This document shows, piece by piece, positions 45,193 through 54,587 of a stretch of 64,000 nt of DNA. Made by a program: the position numbers and the translations under genes. The stretch spans positions 1 to 64,000 of the forward strand of contig JAOUMY010000002.1 of NCBI GenBank assembly GCA_029881255.1, given 5' to 3'. The stretch comes from Gammaproteobacteria bacterium. Its GTDB lineage: Bacteria; Pseudomonadota; Gammaproteobacteria; S012-40. The notes under the pieces were generated by a model, which was not told the origin of the DNA, searched no databases, and saw only the letters and a list, made by a program, of their open reading frames with translations. Within the stretch, counting starts at the first letter, position 1. The number at the start of each line of letters is the position of its first letter.

Positions 45193-45945
45193 ATGATTAT
45201 TTCAGGAGAATTGGCAGAAATTGCGATAGTGGCATCAAAGATTATTGCAGGTTTTGTAATCGGCTATGTTGTCGCATCGTATATTGAGTCTTATATGCAT
45301 CAGAACGTATCTGACGCGCAAATGAAACGGGTCAAAAAGTGGAAGAAACACCCAAAGCTCTTTTGGTATCTTATCCGAACGCACTACTCGCATCACGTCA
45401 TACACCATGTCAAGACTTTTAAGAAAGACTACGTTACGCAATTCCGTAACGAAGAAGAAAAACTAGCCTTAGACAAGGAACTCGATACCAAGGGAGCCCA
45501 CGGTGAAATCATTAAAAAATCGCGCTATGCGGTCAAACTTCACGGAAGCGGCTCACTGGTGTTTGTCGCCCCGCTTTTGCCTGCGATACCGTTGTTTAGT
45601 TACACACTTGGCGCATGGAGTTTGTTGGGTGCTGTCGTTGCGCTTTCATTGCCGCCAATATTCAGTAACTACATACACCAATACCTGCATATGCCACACG
45701 AAAAGGCGATCAACACTGCACCACCTTTCATCGCCTGGCTGTTGAAGACAGAGTACTTCAAGGCAGTTGCCCGCAATCACTTTATGCATCATCGCTATAT
45801 GGTGGGCAATTTCAATCTGGTACTTGGCGGAGACATCCTGCGTGGCGTAAACCGCAAGCCTACCGAACAAGACATTCAAAGAATGATAGACATCGGTTTA
45901 CCTGTTACCGAAAAGCAAATCAACCTGGTTCAACAGGCCGCATAG
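45193..45945 (+). CDS. Fatty acid hydroxylase/sterol desaturase-like membrane protein
   Basis: The 250-residue protein, 18 bp after the desaturase gene and behind a GGGAG site, has His clusters (HYSHHVIHH at 64-72, HQYLHMPHE, RNHFMHHRY) and three to four membrane helices (IIAGFVIGYVVASYIESY, FVAPLLPAIPLF, LLGAVVALSLPPIFSN). The spacing matches the fatty acid hydroxylase superfamily (di-iron, HxxHH type). It may add a hydroxyl group or a further double bond to the lipid formed by the neighbour. Which chain it acts on is not known. Confidence 0.75.
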   Translation: MIISGELAEIAIVASKIIAGFVIGYVVASYIESYMHQNVSDAQMKRVKKWKKHPKLFWYLIRTHYSHHVIHHVKTFKKDYVTQFRNEEEKLALDKELDTKGAHGEIIKKSRYAVKLHGSGSLVFVAPLLPAIPLFSYTLGAWSLLGAVVALSLPPIFSNYIHQYLHMPHEKAINTAPPFIAWLLKTEYFKAVARNHFMHHRYMVGNFNLVLGGDILRGVNRKPTEQDIQRMIDIGLPVTEKQINLVQQAA

Positions 45946-45957
45946 GGGCAGACAACG

Positions 45958-47034
45958 ATGTACACAGAAACGTTTGATAGCTATAGCGACGCAGTCGATA
46001 CCACACCACTGCGTCATATCAGAAGTGACAAACAGGCTTTAGAAGTCTATGCAGAGCTAAAACAAGCCTTGCAGAAAACCGATTTCTTTAAACCCGACCC
46101 TATGGCCTACGTTTTCCGTGGCGCCTGGGTCACCGGAGGTGCATTAGCCGTCTATTCTCTGTTTCTCAGTCAGGACAACTGGGGGATTAAGCTACTGGCC
46201 TGTGTGCTCCTGGGATTCTTGTGTGTGCAGAGTGCCGCTGTCGCTCACGAAGCCGCCCACGGCGCCGTAACCAGAAGTAAAAGCCGGACTCAGAAAATCG
46301 GCCTGATGTTTATGAATGTGTTCTTCGGCAGTAGCTTCGCGTTTTGGATGGACAAACACAATCAACATCACAGAAAACCCAATAGCTGTAGCGATCCTGA
46401 CATAAGAGCCGGATTTTTCAACTTTACGGAAGTGGATGCGAGATACGCAAAAGGCTTGTCACGATTTCTAACCCGCAGGCAACACATACTCATTTGGCCT
46501 CTATCAAGTCTAATGGGATTTTCATTCAAGATAGGCAGCATCCGTTACCTGATGAAGTCACCTTCAGGCAATCGACTCGATATCGTCGCGCTAGTGTTAC
46601 ACTATCTTTTGTGGCTAGTACCCGGAGTATTCATGATGGGGCTCGTCGATACATTGATATGCTATTTCCTTATAACCTGGTTCGCTGGCGCCTATCTGGC
46701 GTTTATATTCATTACCAATCACATTGGTAACCCAAAATATGAAGATTGTGAAACCGCACTGGGATTTCTTCGCCAGGCGGCAACAGCCAGGAATACCAGC
46801 GCAAGCCCAGTTATCACTAGCTTGTGTAATGGCCTAAATAGTCATATTGAGCATCACCTCTTTCCCTATGTTCCCTTCACGCGACTGGCATCCGGACGTG
46901 AGATCACTCGTCAAGTCTTGGAAAAATACGGCATACGCTATCACCAGACCAGTGTAATCGGAGCCTTTAAAGAGTGTTATGCATTCAACAAACAAATCGC
47001 ACAATATGCACGCCAGGAGTCGCTCGCATGCTAA
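45958..47034 (+). CDS. Second fatty acid desaturase
   Basis: The 358-residue protein, 12 bp after the hydroxylase-like gene, has the boxes HEAAHG (97-102), HNQHH (134-138) and HIEHH (296-300). The third box and LNSHIEHHLFP are like acyl-CoA/front-end desaturases, but no cytochrome b5 domain is fused and His, not Gln, starts the third box. Helices include GGALAVYSLFL, LLACVLLGFLCVQSAAVAHE and LVPGVFMMGLVDTLICYFLI. Its last 7 bp overlap the next gene (ATGCTAA). Two different desaturases in one operon imply a polyunsaturated or oxidised product. Confidence 0.87.
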   Translation: MYTETFDSYSDAVDTTPLRHIRSDKQALEVYAELKQALQKTDFFKPDPMAYVFRGAWVTGGALAVYSLFLSQDNWGIKLLACVLLGFLCVQSAAVAHEAAHGAVTRSKSRTQKIGLMFMNVFFGSSFAFWMDKHNQHHRKPNSCSDPDIRAGFFNFTEVDARYAKGLSRFLTRRQHILIWPLSSLMGFSFKIGSIRYLMKSPSGNRLDIVALVLHYLLWLVPGVFMMGLVDTLICYFLITWFAGAYLAFIFITNHIGNPKYEDCETALGFLRQAATARNTSASPVITSLCNGLNSHIEHHLFPYVPFTRLASGREITRQVLEKYGIRYHQTSVIGAFKECYAFNKQIAQYARQESLAC

Positions 47035-48092
47035 CAAAAATAAACAATACGACCTTCCTCGACAGAGGCTATTCATCATTAGGTAGCGTCCTCTATCGCC
47101 ACAAGCCAAAACTTTTTTCGCGTGGTTGGGGAGACCAAAGCGTATTCGAGTCACTCAATAGTTGGGACGCTTTTAGATCACAAGCCACTCCTATTCATAT
47201 CGACTGGCAATACACAGGCAAGGCGTACCGCGGATTCTATTGCAGTGAGGGTGACTTCGAGAGTGTGTTCGATCATACGGCTATACCCGATGAATGCAGG
47301 CGTGCAAATTTTATGATGCTACTTCCGGAAAAACAATTTCGCGGACCACTTTTTGTACATCTCGCTGCTTCGGGTGATGAGGGTTATAAAAACCGTCTTG
47401 ACAATATTGCCGTGCCTCTGGCGCAACAGGGTATTGGTTCAATAATATTGGAGAATCCCTTTTTTGGTCGCCGCCGTCCTAAAGATCAATTCAAGGTGCG
47501 TTTGCTACACGCGAGTGATCTACTGCTTTTGGGCGCACTCGCGGTACAAGATGTGCGCGCCCTATTGGACTGGTTTCGCCAACGTCACGACGGTCTGCTC
47601 GGTGTTACCGGCATTAGCATGGGTGGCCATTTAACCAGTCTGGCCGCCGGTCTTACGCAATATCCGCTGGCTGTTGTACCGTGTCTGGCACCACACTCGG
47701 GAACAGCAGTCTTTGTCGACGGACTGACTGCGGACCACATCGATTGGTCGCTATTGGCGAAAGAAACCGGCAGTGTTGAATCGGCCAAACAACGTATGCG
47801 AGATGCCCTTACCTTCACTTCGGTAAGCGAGATGGCGACGGCGATGAATGCCCATACCCTTGCGGGCGTATGTGCACGTAACGACGGTTTCGTACCTCTA
47901 CATTCCAGTCTCGACTGGCAAAAACACCACCCGAATGGCACGTTTACGTGGCTCAACGGCGGACACGTCAGCAATATACTCTTTCGTAAACGCGTCTTTG
48001 TGGAGCAAATCGTCACCGCTGCACAGGCGAATAGTCTGGAAGAAAAAACAGATGCTATGGCAGCCTATCAAGCAAACGTAAAAGTTTGGTGA
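47028..48092 (+). CDS. Alpha/beta hydrolase family protein (DUF2048/ABHD18-like)
   Basis: ATG 47028 overlaps the desaturase stop; earlier in-frame codons are rejected because they lie in that gene. The 354-residue protein contains GISMGG at 195-200 with nucleophile Ser197, an N-terminal oxyanion region (FVHLAASGDEGYKNRLDNIA, LENPFFGRRRP) and a C-terminal GGHVSNILFR with the likely His. The general shape matches the ABHD18/DUF2048 group. It has no signal peptide. In the operon it may hydrolyse or transfer an acyl group of the modified lipid. Confidence 0.75.
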   Translation: MLTKINNTTFLDRGYSSLGSVLYRHKPKLFSRGWGDQSVFESLNSWDAFRSQATPIHIDWQYTGKAYRGFYCSEGDFESVFDHTAIPDECRRANFMMLLPEKQFRGPLFVHLAASGDEGYKNRLDNIAVPLAQQGIGSIILENPFFGRRRPKDQFKVRLLHASDLLLLGALAVQDVRALLDWFRQRHDGLLGVTGISMGGHLTSLAAGLTQYPLAVVPCLAPHSGTAVFVDGLTADHIDWSLLAKETGSVESAKQRMRDALTFTSVSEMATAMNAHTLAGVCARNDGFVPLHSSLDWQKHHPNGTFTWLNGGHVSNILFRKRVFVEQIVTAAQANSLEEKTDAMAAYQANVKVW

Positions 48093-48253
48093 TATTCATA
48101 AGCGTCGTTTGCAGAATGTGATTGCACTTCGTATCGCTTTTTCCAGCATTCCTTCAGAACGCTTGCGATTGTGAAATTATGCACTGAAGGTTTACACAAA
48201 CTGCCCCACTATTGGCCTAACTGTTTGCACAATAAATTTTGAGGCTAATCTGT

Positions 48254-49414
48254 ATGAAATCCGAAATATCAATTCAGTCCTATATGCGTGACTTGAACGA
48301 GTTTCTTGCGTTTTCACAGGGCGAGTTTTTGTCATTGAAGAATTCCGGAAAGATAGAAGTTACACCACGATGTGTTTCCTGTCTTAGCTCTGCTTTCTTT
48401 TCTGATATCCGCAATGGCGTGTGTAACAAATGTAGCGATTCTGAACACAAAAAAGCAAACGTGACAAGCGTGCAACGCGAGTCTGAGTTACTGGCGCTAG
48501 ACGATCTGCTGCGTTCTGCCATCGGACGTGGACACCATCATTACGACGCCCTGGTAATGTTTAGCGGTGGAAAAGACAGCACTTACCTGCTCCATAAATT
48601 GAGAAGTGACTACCCCGGCTTAAGGCTACTCGCCGTAACCATCGACAGTGGCTTTGCCAGCCCGATAGCTATTGAAAATTCGAGACAAGTGGTTGCTCGT
48701 ATGGACGGTGTAGACTCCATGATCTTTCGCGCCAAAAAGAGTCTTTTTTACAGCGCATTCCGTCACGCTCTAACGCACTTAAAGCCACAGACCTGCTATC
48801 TCACCATAGATCTTCTCGACGGCGAACTGACTTTCGACATCGGTCGTAATCTGGCGGCATCTATGCGGATTCCCCTGTTCATCGCTGGAACATCATCGGC
48901 ACAGATACGTCTATTGCACAACCTGAATCATTTCGAACGTCCTCGAGAGATCATGCTGTCAAAAAGAACTCACACAACTGGCGGCTATGACATAGAAGAA
49001 CTCAGTCAAGCAGGGGATCTACACTACTGGTGGGACGGAACCCAGTGGCCGGAGCACCAGGTACCAAGAAACATCTTGCCATATCATGCCTGGGACTATG
49101 ACGAGAGTTTCGTCAAAGAAGAGGTCATACGTCTTGGCTATCTCGAGCCCGGCTATGACAATCCACTGGCGACAAACAATATTCTTATTCCCTTGATGGT
49201 TAACCTTGACTACGCCCGCTATGGCTATTGCGGATTTGAACCAGAATTTTCCCTTTTAGTAAGAGAAGGAAAGGCGTCACGAGATTGGTGGTGCAATGTA
49301 TTCGACGCCGCAGCCTATCTCTCTGAATCTGGGCGACTGTTTCGCGATGCAACCGCATACGCCCTGAGCAAGTTAGACCTTAGTGCTGAACAGGTAGGTC
49401 TACGATATGAATAA
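48254..49414 (+). CDS. PP-loop ATP pyrophosphatase with zinc ribbon (N-acetyl sugar amidotransferase-like)
   Basis: From ATG 48254 the 386-residue protein has a zinc-ribbon with CVSC (40-43) and CNKC (57-60), then the PP-loop VMFSGGKDSTYLLHKL (SGGKDS at 104-109), then LRLLAVTIDSGFASPIAIEN and QTCYLTIDLLDGELTFDIGR. This is the layout of the WbpG/PseA-type amidotransferases, which activate a carbonyl or hydroxyl with ATP and add ammonia. Those usually work with a glutaminase partner (HisH/HisF type), absent in this window. Gene 161 bp after the hydrolase; its end overlaps the next gene by 8 bp. A role on a lipid instead of a sugar is my inference. Confidence 0.8.
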   Translation: MKSEISIQSYMRDLNEFLAFSQGEFLSLKNSGKIEVTPRCVSCLSSAFFSDIRNGVCNKCSDSEHKKANVTSVQRESELLALDDLLRSAIGRGHHHYDALVMFSGGKDSTYLLHKLRSDYPGLRLLAVTIDSGFASPIAIENSRQVVARMDGVDSMIFRAKKSLFYSAFRHALTHLKPQTCYLTIDLLDGELTFDIGRNLAASMRIPLFIAGTSSAQIRLLHNLNHFERPREIMLSKRTHTTGGYDIEELSQAGDLHYWWDGTQWPEHQVPRNILPYHAWDYDESFVKEEVIRLGYLEPGYDNPLATNNILIPLMVNLDYARYGYCGFEPEFSLLVREGKASRDWWCNVFDAAAYLSESGRLFRDATAYALSKLDLSAEQVGLRYE

Positions 49415-50084
49415 GGCTAGCAACTCCACTATTCTCGACGTCTGCCCGCTGGTTCGATCCGACCAACTTGATCTGCTGACAGAAATAGGCCTTGATGCCT
49501 TTGGAGAGCAAGGTCCGCGGAGATATGGCCTGTCGCGAAAGGACTACTATCAGCGGCTTTTCGGTTTAAATAACAGGATTTTTCGCTTCATTTTGCGCCG
49601 CGCGAACGAACCGGTTGTCAAAGAAAATATCGCGGGATTAATCAGTGTTATTCCAACTCGTAAGCCCGTGTATAATGCGTTTCGATATGGTCAGATTAGT
49701 CAGTTTGAATTTGACGAGCATCATATCCATTCTGAATTTTGTGCCACGACAATGGATTTGTATCTGCAGACCTTGTATCTTGGAGATGAACGTTTTTCCA
49801 TGGTACGTCGTATGTTTTTGGCGCTGATGGAATCGATTTCTGAGGCACTATGGCTAAATGAAGGTGCGGGTTCGCAACGCGATATCACGTTATTCGGCGA
49901 AGGGGTAAGCCAGGAAGGAAGACGGCTGATGCAATCCTTCAATATGGAAATTGCCGGAACCTCCCGAGAACAGAACCCCGTATTTGCAATACAACATTCA
50001 AAAGACCATCCGCTTCAGATTACGACACCACACAGTAAGATTAACGCCAGTTTTCAAAAAGTCATAGGAAGAATAGCTGCGTGA
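49407..50084 (+). CDS. GNAT-like protein of unknown function
   Basis: The 225-residue protein overlaps the PP-loop gene (ATGAATAA) and the SDR gene (GTGA). Parts resemble an N-acetyltransferase fold: IAGLISVIPTRKPVYNAFRY as a central strand pair, and EGVSQEGRRLMQSFNMEIAG followed by FAIQHSK as the C-terminal strand-helix-strand. A clear acetyl-CoA P-loop is not seen. It is cytoplasmic. Because it is encoded between a nitrogen-adding enzyme and a reductase, an acyl- or amide-forming step is likely. Similarity is weak and inferred by eye. Confidence 0.5.
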   Translation: MNKASNSTILDVCPLVRSDQLDLLTEIGLDAFGEQGPRRYGLSRKDYYQRLFGLNNRIFRFILRRANEPVVKENIAGLISVIPTRKPVYNAFRYGQISQFEFDEHHIHSEFCATTMDLYLQTLYLGDERFSMVRRMFLALMESISEALWLNEGAGSQRDITLFGEGVSQEGRRLMQSFNMEIAGTSREQNPVFAIQHSKDHPLQITTPHSKINASFQKVIGRIAA

Positions 50085-50872
50085 GTTTCGAACAACAAAG
50101 AATCTGGATTACAGGCGCTTCGTCTGGCATAGGCGAAGCGTTGGCACGACAACTCGCCGCACAAGGCGCTTCGCTCATACTGTCTGCCAGACGAGATCAA
50201 GAGCTCACACGAGTCAAAAATGAATGCCGGAATCCCGAGCGGCATATCGCTGTTTCATTAGACATGAAGCAACCGGACCAAATTGTAGCGCGTGTCGAGG
50301 AGATCGAAAGTGAGTTTGGACCTATCGACGTGTTAATCAATTGTGCAGGAGTCAGTCAACGTTCGACCAGTGAGGAAACAACCGCCGAAGTGGAAAGAGA
50401 GATAATGGAAATCAACTACTTCGGCACGATTAACATCACAAAAGCCGTACTCAAATTCATGCGCAAACGTGGACATGGCCAAGTTGTCACGGTAAGTAGT
50501 GTAAGTGGGAAGATTGGCAGTCCGGGTAGGACCAGCTATTGCGCATCAAAACACGCCATACTTGGGTATATGGATGCACTAAGGGCCGAAGTCAAAAAAC
50601 ACGGAATAGACATTGCGGTCATCATGCCTGGCTATGTACAAAGTAATCTTGCGATCAACGCGCGTCTAGGAGATGGTAGTCAATTCGGAGCTACAGACCG
50701 TCTTATCGCAAATGGCATGAACGTAGAACAATTCGCCACACGTATGATCAAGGCCATCAAACAAAAAAGAAAAGAAACCGTCATCGCCAAAGGAATCTCC
50801 CTGGCGGGATATTATCTTCATCGCCTGTCACCTAACCTGTATCACAAATTACTGCCTAATTTCACGGGTTGA
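50081..50872 (+). CDS. Short-chain dehydrogenase/reductase
   Basis: The start is GTG 50081, overlapping the previous stop by 4 bp. The protein (263 residues) has the classical SDR motifs: TGASSGIG (11-18) for NADP(H), NCAG (87-90), Ser140 in TVSSVSG, and YCASK with Tyr153 and Lys157. The C-terminal 50 residues are basic and hydrophobic (LAGYYLHRLSPNLYHKLLP), as in membrane-associated lipid SDRs of the DHRS7/3-ketosphinganine-reductase kind. As the last gene of the lipid operon it probably reduces a ketone or oxidises an alcohol on the product. Confidence 0.88.
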   Translation: MSFEQQRIWITGASSGIGEALARQLAAQGASLILSARRDQELTRVKNECRNPERHIAVSLDMKQPDQIVARVEEIESEFGPIDVLINCAGVSQRSTSEETTAEVEREIMEINYFGTINITKAVLKFMRKRGHGQVVTVSSVSGKIGSPGRTSYCASKHAILGYMDALRAEVKKHGIDIAVIMPGYVQSNLAINARLGDGSQFGATDRLIANGMNVEQFATRMIKAIKQKRKETVIAKGISLAGYYLHRLSPNLYHKLLPNFTG

Positions 50873-50989
50873 ATCAGGCGAACGTTTATTCGCAATCGTT
50901 CCCGACATGTCCATGCGCTACTCGCCTCGGGCATAACAGCATCAAGCGCTGAGAATCAGAAGATCACTTGCGCATGTTGAATTTTTGTA

Positions 50990-52705
50990 TTACCCCGCTT
51001 GTCGAGCGATGACAACCTGCAAGGCATCCTGAAGGGCGGATAAGCGCGTATGCTTTAATCTCTCCTCGTTGATTTTTTCCAATACCTGCTGACGCATCAA
51101 CATGTCACACACCTTCTTTTTACAACCGGCCAAAAACGCCTCACGGCCGCGCTCACGCGCACCATTGAGCATATCGTCAACGGCGCGTACAGAGGTGTAA
51201 TCAATTTGTGGCACGTCGCTGAGATCGAGTACCAACACGTCGAACTGATCTATCGCGGCAAGTCGTCGCACCATATCCTTGGCGGCACCAAAACTCATCG
51301 GCCCTGCTACGCGAAAAAGCAAAATACGACCCTTGGCTTGTTTCAGAATGGCTTTTTCTTCAGCAAGCAAAGGTGACTCCTCGCCGGGATCGGTAATCGC
51401 CATAATTGACTCGAGTTGCAGGTCAACCATGGATTTCATAAAAATAAAGGCAGCCATAATCATTCCGACAGCCACCGCCGTGATCAAATCCACAAAAACC
51501 GTCATCAGGAAAACGCTCAACATCACCGTTACACCGCTGAGGGGGATATGCCGAATGCGTTTGAGATAATCCCAATCGATGATGTCGTAGCCCACTTTAA
51601 CCAGAATGCCTGCCAATATGGCATGTGGTATATAACTGGCAACAACGCCAGCCCCAAGCACCACCGTCAATAACACTACCGCATGCAATGCGCCTGACAA
51701 AGGTGTACGCCCACCAGCGCGTACATTGACAACAGTACGCATGGTCGCTCCCGCACCGGGTAAACCACCAAACAAACCAGCCATAAAATTTCCGATTCCC
51801 TGCCCTAGTAATTCGCGATCAGAGTCGTGATAATTTCTCGTGATGTTATCGGCTACCAAAGAAGTTAACAGTGAATCGATACTGCCAAGGGCTGCGAGCA
51901 TTAACGCGGACTTGATCATATCTGGCAACAGCGCCAGTTCTATCGTGGGCAATGTCGGCATCGGAAAACCCATCGGAATTTCACCCAGCACCGCTGCGCC
52001 ACCCAAACGAAAAACGGTAACGCCATCTTCCACACTGCTGACAATCTGCGTACCCGCCCACAACACCAGCGCTATCGTTCCGCCAATCAGTGCAATCAGG
52101 GGCGCGGGCAAGATGCGATTTACGCGTTGAGGCAAAAGATAAACAATCAGCAAAGCCAGTGCAGCAAGTATCACGTCTGCCATGATCGGATGCGCCAGAT
52201 TTTTTGGCAAGGCCATCGCCGATGCGAGTGGGCCAGGTTGCGAGGCGTGCCCCAACAAGGGCCCGAGCTGCAACAGAATGATAATGACGCCAATACCACT
52301 CATGAATCCTGATATCACCGAGTGCGGCATCAGATTGATGTATTTCCCGAGTTTCAGAAAACTAAATACAATCTGAAACAATCCTCCTAGCAACACGACA
52401 CTAAAAGCCAGTGCAGCACCGTGTGCCGGATCGTCGGGAAACATAGCAGTATAGTGAGTAAAGATCGCCGCCATAACAACCGTCATTGGACCCGTCGGCC
52501 CGGACACCTGCGCCGGTGTGCCACCGAAAAGTGCGGCGAATATACCGACAAAAACGGCGCCATAGATACCGGCGATCGGACCGGCGCCGGAAGAAACGCC
52601 CATGGCAAGAGCCAAGGGCAAGGCGACGACCGCCGCGGTCAAACCACCGTATATGTCTCCACGTATATTATTAAAATGCAATCCGCGAAATATCGTCATA
52701 TTCAA
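50990..52705 (-). CDS. SulP-family anion transporter with STAS domain
   Basis: The 571-residue protein starts at TTG 52705 (AGGA 6 bases before) or ATG 52699. It has 10-12 helices and the SulP signature (DIYGGLTAAVVALPLALAMG, VSGPTGPMTVVMAAIF, GLFGGLPGAGATMRTVVNVR, RTPLSGALHAVVLLTVVLGA). The C-terminus (about 455-565) is a STAS domain (RILLFRVAGPMSFGAAKDMV, DVLVLDLSDVPQIDYTSVRA). Members move sulfate, bicarbonate or dicarboxylates; this one is not assigned. Single gene; it faces mqo across a 370-bp divergent region. Confidence 0.92.
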   Translation of the reverse strand: MNMTIFRGLHFNNIRGDIYGGLTAAVVALPLALAMGVSSGAGPIAGIYGAVFVGIFAALFGGTPAQVSGPTGPMTVVMAAIFTHYTAMFPDDPAHGAALAFSVVLLGGLFQIVFSFLKLGKYINLMPHSVISGFMSGIGVIIILLQLGPLLGHASQPGPLASAMALPKNLAHPIMADVILAALALLIVYLLPQRVNRILPAPLIALIGGTIALVLWAGTQIVSSVEDGVTVFRLGGAAVLGEIPMGFPMPTLPTIELALLPDMIKSALMLAALGSIDSLLTSLVADNITRNYHDSDRELLGQGIGNFMAGLFGGLPGAGATMRTVVNVRAGGRTPLSGALHAVVLLTVVLGAGVVASYIPHAILAGILVKVGYDIIDWDYLKRIRHIPLSGVTVMLSVFLMTVFVDLITAVAVGMIMAAFIFMKSMVDLQLESIMAITDPGEESPLLAEEKAILKQAKGRILLFRVAGPMSFGAAKDMVRRLAAIDQFDVLVLDLSDVPQIDYTSVRAVDDMLNGARERGREAFLAGCKKKVCDMLMRQQVLEKINEERLKHTRLSALQDALQVVIARQAG

Positions 52706-53073
52706 GAATTATCCTGCCACAATGGCGTCATAAAGACGCAAGCTACGACTACACAATAACGCGTCAGTGGACACAAAAAATTGGCTACGGGAAGCGAGTC
52801 GATAAAACGATTTATACCAAACCTTGCGAGCCGCGCACCACTATATCGACCACAAAGCAATGTTCACCTTAGCATTTCCCATGGTGTTCAAACATACCCG
52901 ACAACCAAATAGCCAACGCTATCGTTTCACTACGACTTCGGTCGATTGCGCAATGGTAATCGCTTTAAAAACCGCTGAACCACCTATATTACAGTCCATT
53001 TCCCTTGGTACAAATCGACTCAATTTAAATTTTTTTGGCTCGATATATAATAGCTGGAATACGTTTAAACCGG
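52706..53073. other. Divergent promoter region between sulP and mqo
   Basis: No gene is supported. Both flanking genes read away from this region, so both promoters should lie here. A TATAAT-like box (atatataatag) stands at about 53042-53052, about 20-30 bp before the mqo start, with no clear -35 box. Confidence 0.45.
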
Positions 53074-54558
53074 ATGCAATACGTGCCAAAAACCCCACAA
53101 AATATTGTACTAATCGGCGCTGGAATCATGAGCGCAACACTGGCCCTGGTGTTAAGAAGGCTTTTACCCGATGCCCGTATCAGTATATTCGAACGCCTGA
53201 CCGAGGTGGCCGCCGAGAGTAGCGATGCGCAAAATAACGCAGGCACCGGCCATTCCGCATTTTGCGAACTAAACTATACCCCTTACGAAAACGGCAAAAT
53301 CGATATTAGCAAGGCGCTGCAAATCGCAGAAAGCTTTGAGATTTCAAAGCAGTTTTGGGCGTATCTCGTTGAGCAAGAATTTATTAAAAACCTGCCCGCC
53401 TTCATCAACCGTACCCCACATATGAGTTTTGTGGTTGAGGATGGAAACGTTGCGTTTTTGTCTGCTCGCCACCAGGCAATGAGCCAATACGCCATTTTTC
53501 GCGATATGCAATTTAGCGACGACAAAGCAAAGATTGCCGAATGGATTCCCCTGATGATGGAGGGGCGCTCCGCTTCTCAACGGGTTGCTGCAACGAAAAT
53601 GGATATCGGCACGGACGTTAACTTTGGCCTTTTGACCGAAGAAATCATTGCCTGTCTGGACAAGTTAGAGGGTTACGAACTCAACCTTGGTCATGAAGTT
53701 AGTGGCTTTGCCAAGAAGAAGGATTCCTGGATTGTTAAAGTCAAAAACACCAAGACTCACAAGACGCGGGAGATTGAGGCCGATTTCGTTTTTATTGGCG
53801 CCGGCGGCGGCACATTGCCATTGTTGGAAAAAACAGACATCAAAGAAGCGGTCGGATACGGCGGCTTTCCGATAAGTGGCCAGTTTTTGCGCTGCGATAA
53901 TCCTGATGTTGTAAAACGACATCAGGCTAAGGTGTATGGAAAAGCGGCCGTGGGTGCCCCTCCGATGTCTGTGCCCCATCTGGACACCCGTGTTTTTGAA
54001 GATGGTAAAGCGCTATATTTTGGACCCTATGCCGGCTTCTCTACCAAGTTTTTAAAAAACGGATCTTATTTCGATCTGCCTCTATCGCTAGAGGCCCACA
54101 ACATTTGGCCCGTAATATCTGCCGGTATTAACAACCTCGATCTGGCCAAATATCTTGTCAATCAGGTCACCCAGACCGACGAGGAACGTTTTGAAGCGCT
54201 GCTCGATTTTTATCCTAATGCGAATTCAGATGATTGGAAATTGACCATCGCGGGCCAACGAGTACAGATAATTAAGAAGGACAAAAGCGGCGGAGGTGTG
54301 TTGAAGTTTGGCACCGAAATCATTTGTTCAGGGGATCAATCCGTCGTAGCCTTACTAGGGGCATCACCCGGTGCGTCAACCTCGGTTTCCATTGTCCTTG
54401 AAATATTGGAACGCGCATTTCCTGATCAGTATCGCTCAGACGAGTGGCAGATCATAATAAAAACCGTGATTCCTTCACACGGCGAATCGTTAATCGACAA
54501 CGAATCTTTATGCATGAAAACGCGTGATTGGACATCGGAAATATTGGGATTGAAATAG
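53074..54558 (+). CDS. mqo: Malate:quinone oxidoreductase
   Basis: The 494-residue protein starts at ATG 53074; an upstream in-frame codon at 53035 would add an unlikely stretch. It has the FAD-binding N-terminus (NIVLIGAGIMSATLALVLRR), then NNAGTGHSAFCELNYTP, KMDIGTDVNFGLLTEEI, GAGGGTLPLLEKTDI, GFPISGQFLRCDNPDVV, YFGPYAGFSTKFLKNGS and GTEIICSGDQSVVALLGASP. These are hallmarks of MQO, the membrane-associated enzyme that oxidises malate to oxaloacetate and passes electrons to quinone. Length is normal for the family. Confidence 0.95.
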   Translation: MQYVPKTPQNIVLIGAGIMSATLALVLRRLLPDARISIFERLTEVAAESSDAQNNAGTGHSAFCELNYTPYENGKIDISKALQIAESFEISKQFWAYLVEQEFIKNLPAFINRTPHMSFVVEDGNVAFLSARHQAMSQYAIFRDMQFSDDKAKIAEWIPLMMEGRSASQRVAATKMDIGTDVNFGLLTEEIIACLDKLEGYELNLGHEVSGFAKKKDSWIVKVKNTKTHKTREIEADFVFIGAGGGTLPLLEKTDIKEAVGYGGFPISGQFLRCDNPDVVKRHQAKVYGKAAVGAPPMSVPHLDTRVFEDGKALYFGPYAGFSTKFLKNGSYFDLPLSLEAHNIWPVISAGINNLDLAKYLVNQVTQTDEERFEALLDFYPNANSDDWKLTIAGQRVQIIKKDKSGGGVLKFGTEIICSGDQSVVALLGASPGASTSVSIVLEILERAFPDQYRSDEWQIIIKTVIPSHGESLIDNESLCMKTRDWTSEILGLK

Positions 54559-54587
54559 GCGTCTACGCCAGTGGTGATTCGATGCCA

